NCBI GenBank assembly: GCA_905182985.1
Contig: CAJJDN010000013.1
Location: 483,441 to 547,440, forward strand
DNA: 64,000 nt
Reading direction: 5' to 3'
From: Paramecium sonneborni
Lineage: Eukaryota > Ciliophora > Oligohymenophorea > Peniculida > Parameciidae
Part shown: one piece after another, positions 54,817-64,000 of the stretch
How positions within the stretch are numbered: the first letter of the stretch is position 1
How the letters are laid out: each line of letters begins with the position of its first letter
Notes under the pieces: generated by a model
Seen by the model: the letters and a program-made list of their open reading frames with translations, nothing else
Told to the model about the DNA's origin: nothing
Database searches by the model: none
Program-made: the position numbers and the translations under genes

Positions 54817-57800
54817 ATGAAGACTCAAGGACTACATAAATTGAATAATCTCCTCGAAACAGTTAATATGAGAAATCAAGAGTTATTGACACAATTACAA
54901 TCAGACTATAGATCAAGAGAAACATCACCTTCCAAACCTAAAAATTTATCAGCTTCATAAATAGAAATACAATAATTGGCAGAAAAAAATAAACAATTAG
55001 TTGAAGATGTATATAAATTATTGATATATTTAAGCTCAACTTTTTAAATTTAAGTTTTAAAGAATTGAAATTAGGCACAGATGAATTGAATTCTAAAAAT
55101 TAAGCCCTTAAAAAACATATTAAGGAACTTTTATCGACTCTTAAACATAAAGAAGATGAACTTAAAAAAGCTAGAGAGAAACAAAAAAGTGGAGAGTAAA
55201 TAGAAGAGAATAAAAGTCAAGAAAAATCTGTTATTGATTATGCACTTTACATGGAAAAATAATTCTAGACTTTGGAAGATAAAGTTAAAAAGTATAAAAA
55301 ACTTTTAGAAAAGAATGGATATGATGATTAATTAGCAAAAAAAGTATAGATCTAAATAATCTAAGGTTGAAGAATAAAAGAAGACTATTTAATAATTAAA
55401 TTAAGAAAAAGAATCAATAAAAAAAGAAAAAGAAGATATTTAAAATCAGATCAAGAATTAAAGATCTGATTTAGAACCTCAATTAAAATTTCTTTGTGAA
55501 AAAATCCAAAATGATGAGCAACTACATATTTAAGAAATTTAACTTAAGAATAGTATGATTGAAAAGCTAAATAATTAATTGATAAAACTTATGGACAATC
55601 AAAAACTGTTGAACGATTCAAAATCACACAATTAATTTTTGTAATCAAGAATTAGTGAACAAGAAAAAAAATACAAAGATCTAGATGAATAGGCTAGACA
55701 TGTAAATGGTGCGGCTCTCGAATATTCAAAATAAATTCAATTATTGAATAAAGAAATATAAAATTATAAATTGTAGTTAGCTTAACAAGAAGAATATAGT
55801 AATAGAATAATTCTATAAAAATAAAAAGAAATTAATCAAATTTAATAATAATTGGAGTAAAAGCATCTTGAAGAAACTTTAAAAAAATAATAATAAAATG
55901 AATAGTAATATCGTTAAGTAATAGAATAATTTAATTAATTATAAAATTAAATTGCAGAGTTAGAGGATTAAAATAATTACATAAAACAAAAATCATTTAA
56001 AACCCTAAAAAATTTAGTATAAGAATTAAAAAAAATGAAGATAGAATTACAAAATATTAAAATGATGGGTCATTATGATATATCGCAACTTAATGAGTTA
56101 GAATAAATTTTAATGAGCTCATTAAAATAAAAAACCTAACCATCATAAAACATCTAAGAATATGAATAAGAAATAGTATAAGAGTTAAGCTAAGAATAAT
56201 CTTTTACAGAAAGAACTTAGGTTTAATAGTTATTTAATCCTTAACAATAATAACTAAATAAACATCGTCAATTTTTTAAGCAAGTGATGGATGGAGAAAA
56301 TAATTTTCCAATAATAAAATAACAAATTGTAAATTCTTTGGGATTGCTGAAATAATATTTACTAAATACTATTTAATAAATTCGCCTAAAATCAATAAAT
56401 ATTATAAATAATTAGAAAGAGGATTATTCATCTTAAATTAATAGTTTAGTTTAAGAATTAAATAATGTTAATCATTAATTATTTGAAATGTAACAATAAA
56501 ATACTAGTTTATAAGAACAATTATAAACAAATCAGGATGAACATTAATATGAAATGTAAAAACTATAAGGATTAATTGATAACTTAAACTAAACAATTGA
56601 AATTACAAATTAAAACTTCGAAAATACGAACTAAAATTAAGCAATAATAGACCGTTAATAATAGCAAATTTCTTTATTAGAATCTCAGTTAATTCAAATT
56701 CAATAATAATGTAAAACATAACAATAAACTTTAAGTATAGCAATTGAACAAAACAATATAAAAGAAATTGAATTAAATGAAATCAAATAAAAATTAAATT
56801 AAACCAATTCTTCATTAAAATAAAAAGAAGATGATTTGAAAATGTAAAAATAATTAGCCTAAACAAAATCTACTAAATATGATTAGGAAAAATTACTAAC
56901 CCAGAAACTTTAATAAGAGACAGAAGCTCTCAAAACATAAAATAAATAAATATAATTAGATTTAAATAGATAAAAAGATTTAAATAAACAATAATAGACA
57001 GAATCAACAAAACTTAAAACAGATAATTAACTATTAAAATAATAATGTGAAACATTATAATCTACATAATAAGAATTAACTAAAATAAAATCAGAGTTTA
57101 GTAAGACATTGCAAGAAAAAAACACCTTACAAGAATAATTTGATGAGGCTAAGAAAAATTAAGTATCTATAAATGTCCTTAATGAGAAATTATAGGAAGA
57201 GTAATTAATCAATGATAAACTTAAAAAATAAATATTTGAATAGTAATTAGATTTAGAAAGTTAGAAAGAAGAATTAGAAAATCTTGATAATGATAATAAA
57301 AGACTTAAAAGCTAATTGAAGGATCTGAACAATGACTATGAAATTACTCTCTAAGAAAATTAAATGCTATAAGAATAAATAAATTCTAAAGATTAAAATT
57401 TAGCTTAATTATAAACATAATAATATGATTAAATTAATTTATTTTGCAGCCAAAATAGTGAATAATAATCAGACTTAAAAAATAAAGATTTACCTAATTT
57501 GAATGAAACATAGTAATCCTAAAATTATAATCAAAAATTGTTATTAGAATAAGCATAAGAAACTATAGAATAAAATTAAGTTAATATTTAAAATCTTTAA
57601 GTTAAATCATAAATACTTCAAAAAGAGAATTCAATATTAAAAGAGAAGATATAGGAATTTGAAATTAATAACAAAAATATATGTGAAACCTTAGAAACTT
57701 AAAAAAATTTCACTTAAAATTAAGGAATTACAATTTAAAATTTAAAATCCTAACTCGAATAAGAGTAAGAAAATAACATAAAATTAAATACTTAAAATAG

Positions 57801-60800
57801 AAAACTTGAATAAGAAATAGATTGGAAAGAACAATAATTGGATGAATATGTTTAATCTACAGAGGATCTGAAGCTTAAAATTTAGTTTTTGGAATAAAAG
57901 CTAATTGAATAACTTTAGGAATAAAAAATGATAAAATTTTTAAATCAAAGTCAAGCCTAAAGTCTTACTTAATTAAATGAAATTGTTGATAATTTAAGAG
58001 AAAGCGAAAAATAAAATTCATAAAGATTTAATGAAATCTAAAATTAAAAATAAAAATAACAAAATATAATAGAAGAAAAAGATCAATAATTACAAAATTT
58101 ACAATTAGAAAATAAAAAATTAAATGAGGCATTATTGGCTGAAAAAAGTTAAAATTAGACTTAATCTGATTAAATTTAATCATTATAAAATGAATTAGTT
58201 TAAAAAATTAATGAAAATACTTTAGAAAATGAAAAGTAATTACAATTAAATATTTAATAATAAAACAATAAAATTTAGTAATATGAAGTTTAAATATCAA
58301 AACATAAGTAATTGATTGAGAATTTAAATATCAATTTATCTGAGTCAGAGAAGTAAAAATAATCAGATAAAAATCAAATCAATTAATTGAATTTGAATGT
58401 CTAGGAATTATAACGAAATTTACAAATGTAAAAAGCTTAGATTGAAGAGGCTTATTTATAAAATAATGAAAAAGATTAAAAAATATAATAATTGTTGATT
58501 AAGAATGAAGAACAAAAATCTTAAATAGAAAATTTAAATTTACAATTTTAGAATGAATAGTAAAAGTATGATGGAAATTAAAAACTACATATTTAGGAAT
58601 AATAACATTAGATGCTAATAGCCCAACTTAAATAAGATAACCAATATAAAATTTCAGAAATCAATTAGTTGAAAAATTAAATTATTTAATTAGAATATAA
58701 TTATCATAATATATAATCACATGATTAGACTTTACAGGAAGAGTTTAATAATTAGATAGAAGAAAACGCCTAAAATTAATTTGAATTAAAAAATAGATTG
58801 ATTTAAACTTAATCACTTATTGAAGAAGTAGACATGCTAAAATAATAAATTCTATTAAATTAAGAAGATAATCTAAAATTGCAAAATCAATTGAAAGAAG
58901 CAAATTTAGCAGAATCAAATAAAAGAGTAATAATTAGTTAATTAGAGTAAAAACATAATCAAAAAATTTAGGAATTAAATAATGAAAACTAAGAGGCATA
59001 AAATTTAGTTGAGATTCTATAAAAGTAAATAGTTTAACTTTAAGATGAAAAAGAATAGGTTGAAGAGGAATTAAGCGAAAAGAATCAATAACTTGATAAT
59101 TATTATAACGATGTTGAAACTTAAAAGAATGACTTCTAATCAAAATTATAATCTTTAGAGCAAAATTAAAATGTTTATGAATTATAAAAATAATAAAATA
59201 AAGATAAAATAAAAGGATATTAGGATGCCCTTGAAAAGTTAAAACAAGAAAATATGTAATTATAAAGCAATTTAATACAATTGAGTTCAGCACTATAAAA
59301 TAATAGTGATGAACAAAAAAAAAAGGATTTGCTAATAGCAGAAAAAGAGATAAAATTAACGGCTTAGGAAGAAGAAATAAAAGAATAATAAGAAAAAATT
59401 ATTTAATTGAATGATAAAATGAAATTATGTGTAGAATTACAAAACTAAATATAGTAGGCTAAATAAAAATTAGATGAAAATCAATAAAAATTGCAGGAAT
59501 TTGAAAATACTATTGATTAATTAACTTAAAGAATATAGAGTTAAGAATTAGAATTTTAAGAAATTTAAAAAAAAAAAGTAGAACTGGACGATCGTTTGTT
59601 TGTTTCTTAATCAGAAAAGAATAGACTTATTTCTTTGGTTGAGAATAATAAAGAAGAGATAATATAAAGAAATTAAAATGAATAATTAATGTAAGAAGAA
59701 TTAAAATAATTGTAATAATAATAATTTAAATTGAAAGAAGAGAAAATTTTATTGGAATCAGATATAATTTCCAAAAATACTTAACTTAATCTTTAAGAAA
59801 TGTAAATTTCGTAATTAAATGAAGACAGAGACTTATTGAAAAATTAGTTAAATGAGGGAAAAGATATAATAAAGGATTTGAAATAAAAATTAGAATAACA
59901 GCAATAAAGACAATAGAAATTTGAAAGCTTTGTAAAAGATGAAGAATTTAAATACTTATAAAAAATAGAAAATCTAGAGACTGAATTATCCTCATAGTAA
60001 GTAAATTCAAAGTTAAGAATAGAAAATGTAAAAAAAAAATTAAGTTTTATAAAACTAGAGTTTATTAAATACAAAAGATAATAGCAAGTCTCATTTAAAT
60101 TTATTTAAACATAGTTTGTAAATTTTAATGACACCTATAAAGCAATATTAATAAAAAAGATAAAAAAGTTATTTCTAATAAAAAATTAGTTAGCTGAGCT
60201 TAAATTAGAGCATTAAAAGCTTGATGATACAATAAACGGATAAGTAAAGATGGGTCCATAAATCTAAAAATTTCTGAATTAATAATAATAATCTTTAGAT
60301 GCCTTAGTGAAAGGTTTTAAAGATAAAATTTAAGAACTAACATCTTAGTAAGAAAATATGCTTCTTACAGATGAAAGTAGAAAACAAGAAATTCAATCTT
60401 TATCATAAGATAAAAATGAAGTAAAAAATCAATTATAAGATACTAATTAAAAATTATAATCATAATAATAAGTAAATTAAGAATTAAAAGAAGAAATATA
60501 AAGATTAGAAAGTTAAAATTTATTATATTAAGGTCAAATATAAGAAAAAAATAGTGCAATAGATTAATCAAATGAAAAATGTAAGTTAATACCAATACTA
60601 AAGAATGAGATCTAATAGTTAGAATAATAGAAACAGAAATAGTAAACTATGATTAATGAAATACAGGCAAGCTTTTAAGTCACAATAGATCATTAACAAG
60701 AGTAAATTCAATCACTTAAAGAATAAAATAGAAATTTATTATCTGGTTAAGAAATTAAAACTTAAGATATATATTTAAAGTTGTAAAAGCATGAATAGTA

Positions 60801-62191
60801 ATTAATTAAAGAGAAATAATTTAGTTAATAAATACTAGATAAGCTTTCGTCAAAAGATGAAGAAATATAATAACTTTAATTATCACAGAGAAGAAATCAA
60901 TAAGAAATAGATAATTTAAATAATAACATTGAGGATCTTAATGATAAAAATGAAAATCTTAAAGATTAAGCTTAAAGATTTTAAGTTTATTGTTCTGAAA
61001 AAGAAGAGTCCATTAGAAATTTGAAAGAGAATGTCTATAATTAAAATTTATTATTAGAAGAAAAAGGAAAAAAAATAAACTAAATTCAAAATGATAATGA
61101 AATTTTGAGGAAAAAATTAAAGGATTGTGAAGAAACAATGATGAAAAAAGATATAAAATTTTAAAAATAAAATAATAAAATGGAATCAATGCAGAAAATT
61201 ATTAAAGATTACCCAATAATTAGTAGAGAAATTGGAGATACGATTAAAAATACAAAAGATTTTTGTATTGAATAATTAAAGAAACTTTAAAAAAAAATTT
61301 AGAATTTGTAAGAGAAAATTGAAGAAAAAGAATCAGTTAATGAACAAGAAATATAAAGGTTAAAAAGATAATTACTATTATAATAATAATAATATGATGA
61401 AATGTTTTCATAAACTTTGACAATTAATAATGATAATCCTGATCTGATGGCTCATTTTAAAGTTTTATTTAATAATGCAACATAAGAAAGGGATTAATTA
61501 TAGTAAGAACTAAAATAGAAAAATGAATAATTTGAGAAAGCTTCTCTTGAAAATCAAAATCTACTATTATAAATTAAAAATTTAAAGTAATTGTAAGAAT
61601 AAAAATTTAATGAAAGTGGTATAAGTCTTGACCTAAGTTCAATAGATAACTAAGAGATAAGAAAATTTGAGCATAGCTCCATTAATAATGCTACAATAAT
61701 AGATCCTACTGTATAAAGTGGACATACAAAAAGTAGTTTATAAATAAAAGATTTTTAAAATTAACTAGCATAATAATTATAATAATAAAATGAAAATAAT
61801 AATACAAAATTTTATGATTTATAATAAGAAATAGAATATCATAAAATGGAAATAGAGAAGTACAAAAACAATTTAATTGATTATTAGGAAGAAGAAAAAA
61901 AAATGGTTAAAATGATATCTGATTTAAAAAGGGAAAATTATAGACTATAATAAATAATAGATTAAACAGATACAAAATCTTTAAAATTACAAATAAAATA
62001 ATTACTTTAATCTTTTCTTACTTCACTATAAAATTAGTAAATATTATTTTAAATTTTTAAGGGCTTAGGAAACGGAAGGTTACTTTAAAATTATAGCTAA
62101 CATGCTTGAACTTACAGATTAAGAAAGATAAAAACTCTAAGCTATAGTAAACTAAATGAATCAAAAGAAAAAAGGAGGACTATTTAGATGA
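54817..62191 (+). CDS. giant coiled-coil protein with GRIP-like C-terminus (golgin-like)
   Basis: ATG at 54817, TGA at 62189-62191; three introns (26, 22, 25 nt) leave 2,434 codons exactly (2,433 aa). Apart from the ends, the whole protein is coiled coil, extremely rich in Gln, Leu, Glu, Lys and Asn (Gln mostly from TAA/TAG codons). The last 60 residues (LQIKQLLQSFLTSLQN, then ETEGYFKIIANMLELTDQER, QKLQAIVN) resemble a GRIP/GRAB domain, which in golgins binds small GTPases at the trans-Golgi. The match is short and lacks a clear invariant Tyr context, so other long coiled-coil scaffolds (centrosomal, basal body) remain possible. The last 1,029 coding bases are repeated in the redundant block at 62297-63325. 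Confidence 0.85.
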
Positions 62192-62235
62192 TTTATAATT
62201 AACTAAATATTTTTATTTTAAATTTAGATACATAT
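61163..62235 (+). repeat. contig-end overlap, copy 1 (1073 bp)
   Basis: Matches 62297-63369 (constant offset 1134) with no difference seen. It includes the 3' end of the golgin-like gene and its stop, so the gene is complete in this copy. Confidence 0.95.
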
Positions 62236-62296
62236 NNNNNNNNNNNNNNNNNNNNNNNNNNNNNNNNNNNNNNNNNNNNNNNNNNNNNNNNNNNNN
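62236..62296. other. assembly gap (61 N)
   Basis: Run of 61 N flanked by the same 1073-bp sequence on both sides; no DNA need be missing. Confidence 0.95.
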
Positions 62297-63369
62297 AAAA
62301 ATAAAATAATAAAATGGAATCAATGCAGAAAATTATTAAAGATTACCCAATAATTAGTAGAGAAATTGGAGATACGATTAAAAATACAAAAGATTTTTGT
62401 ATTGAATAATTAAAGAAACTTTAAAAAAAAATTTAGAATTTGTAAGAGAAAATTGAAGAAAAAGAATCAGTTAATGAACAAGAAATATAAAGGTTAAAAA
62501 GATAATTACTATTATAATAATAATAATATGATGAAATGTTTTCATAAACTTTGACAATTAATAATGATAATCCTGATCTGATGGCTCATTTTAAAGTTTT
62601 ATTTAATAATGCAACATAAGAAAGGGATTAATTATAGTAAGAACTAAAATAGAAAAATGAATAATTTGAGAAAGCTTCTCTTGAAAATCAAAATCTACTA
62701 TTATAAATTAAAAATTTAAAGTAATTGTAAGAATAAAAATTTAATGAAAGTGGTATAAGTCTTGACCTAAGTTCAATAGATAACTAAGAGATAAGAAAAT
62801 TTGAGCATAGCTCCATTAATAATGCTACAATAATAGATCCTACTGTATAAAGTGGACATACAAAAAGTAGTTTATAAATAAAAGATTTTTAAAATTAACT
62901 AGCATAATAATTATAATAATAAAATGAAAATAATAATACAAAATTTTATGATTTATAATAAGAAATAGAATATCATAAAATGGAAATAGAGAAGTACAAA
63001 AACAATTTAATTGATTATTAGGAAGAAGAAAAAAAAATGGTTAAAATGATATCTGATTTAAAAAGGGAAAATTATAGACTATAATAAATAATAGATTAAA
63101 CAGATACAAAATCTTTAAAATTACAAATAAAATAATTACTTTAATCTTTTCTTACTTCACTATAAAATTAGTAAATATTATTTTAAATTTTTAAGGGCTT
63201 AGGAAACGGAAGGTTACTTTAAAATTATAGCTAACATGCTTGAACTTACAGATTAAGAAAGATAAAAACTCTAAGCTATAGTAAACTAAATGAATCAAAA
63301 GAAAAAAGGAGGACTATTTAGATGATTTATAATTAACTAAATATTTTTATTTTAAATTTAGATACATAT
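62297..63369 (+). repeat. contig-end overlap, copy 2 (1073 bp)
   Basis: Redundant copy of 61163-62235, holding only the 3' part of the golgin-like gene (coding to TGA 63323-63325). It should not be annotated as a second gene. Confidence 0.95.
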
Positions 63370-63601
63370 TTAATGAAAATAGAAAACTAGCTTATACAAA
63401 AAAACACAGGAAATTTTAGAAACTTATGAGTCAAAAAATAAAATAATTAATTCAATTTATATAGACAATTATGTTATTTTAGAAATATTAGTATTTTTGT
63501 AAAGAAATACTTGTTATTTAATTACACCGTTGTAAATTCAAAGAAATTAGATTAATATGTTATAATATAAAAATATCTAAAATATCAAATAAATCAAATA
63601 A

Positions 63602-64000
63602 TCAAATAATCTCATATTCTTTTATTATTTAATTAAATTTTTGTAAAGTTTGTTCAGTATTTTTTTGAACTTTATTTTCAAAAAAGTTTGCCATTTCTTC
63701 AGCTTTGGATATTATGGAATGTTCAATTCCTACTACTTTAGCAACATTTATTCCAAAAGAGGCTTCACATGCTCCCTCCTTTAATCTATAAAGAAAAATG
63801 ACTTTGCCATCTTAAATATAGCAAGCCATATGAACATTTGTTACATCACTAATTAATTTGGCTTCTTCAACTAATATTCTAAAATGAGTTGCAAATAACA
63901 CTCTACACTATATTTTTTTAATTAGATAATTCATAACAGCAGATGCTATAGCTACTCCATCATATGTTGATGTTCCTCTTCCAAGTTCATCAGTAATAAA
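63602..64000 (-). CDS. MSH6: MutS homologue, MSH6-like C-terminus (partial)
   Basis: Minus-strand frame open from the window edge to TGA at 63602, 132 codons seen. It begins at the Walker B/signature region [20 protein letters not shown], followed by [15 protein letters not shown] (His-switch region), [36 protein letters not shown] and a helical C-terminus. The wording HMAC...FLYRL..GAC..S.G favours MSH6 over MSH2, MSH3 or MSH5. With MSH2 it would form MutS-alpha, which recognises mismatches and small loops in the nucleus. The rest of the gene lies beyond the window. Confidence 0.85.

Noticed and set aside
54817..62191. Giant low-complexity tract as a non-coding repeat array
   Set aside because: The frame stays open in the ciliate code for 2,434 codons with Glu/Leu/Gln heptads and no TGA, which is not expected by chance.

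Overview
This looks like macronuclear DNA of a ciliate, almost certainly a Paramecium. Genes read open only when TAA and TAG are translated as glutamine and TGA is the sole stop. Nearly all introns are 20-32 nt, start GTA and end TAG (some AAG, GAG or CAG). The DNA is strongly A+T rich and genes are packed with very short intergenic spaces. Standard-code ORFs are therefore mostly meaningless here. For most spliced models the length minus introns is an exact multiple of three, which I used as an internal check; the exceptions are flagged in their entries.

Layout. 1-10 kb: the end of an EF-hand protein, a decayed AAA/NadR-type ATPase gene, an EF-hand/ankyrin/bromodomain protein, a small EF-hand protein, a coiled-coil protein, tRNA-Gly(UCC), a calcium-dependent protein kinase and a secreted protein. 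10-27 kb: a WDR24-like GATOR2 subunit, a 1,210-codon orphan with two in-frame TGAs, a hybrid histidine kinase/response regulator, a trichocyst-matrix-like protein, a two-domain cyclic-nucleotide-binding protein and a decayed ARMC9-like gene. 27-32 kb: mitochondrial NAD(P) transhydrogenase. 32-46 kb: a Mei2-like RRM protein, a BAH-PHD protein, a C2orf81-like protein, an FCP1/SCP-type phosphatase and the SKI2 RNA helicase. 46-64 kb: a TauE/SafE-like membrane protein, a giant Glu-rich protein with about six repeated beta-rich modules, a 2,433-aa coiled-coil (golgin-like) protein and the MSH6-like mismatch repair ATPase.

Assembly. All three runs of N (28305-29207, 36131, 62236-62296) are flanked by near-identical direct repeats (359, 1200 and 1073 bp). 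These are unmerged contig overlaps, not biological duplications. Collapsing the first restores a perfectly open transhydrogenase.

Functional themes. Calcium signalling (EF-hand proteins, CDPK), cyclic-nucleotide and two-component signalling, secretory granule and surface proteins, chromatin readers (bromodomain, BAH-PHD) and RNA/DNA surveillance (Mei2-like, SKI2, MSH6). These are unrelated housekeeping and ciliate-specific genes; I see no operon-like logic, mobile element or CRISPR array. The most interesting items are two gene relics consistent with post-duplication decay, the paired in-frame TGAs, the EF-hand/ankyrin/bromodomain architecture and the six-module giant protein, which carries two apparent single-base frameshifts.
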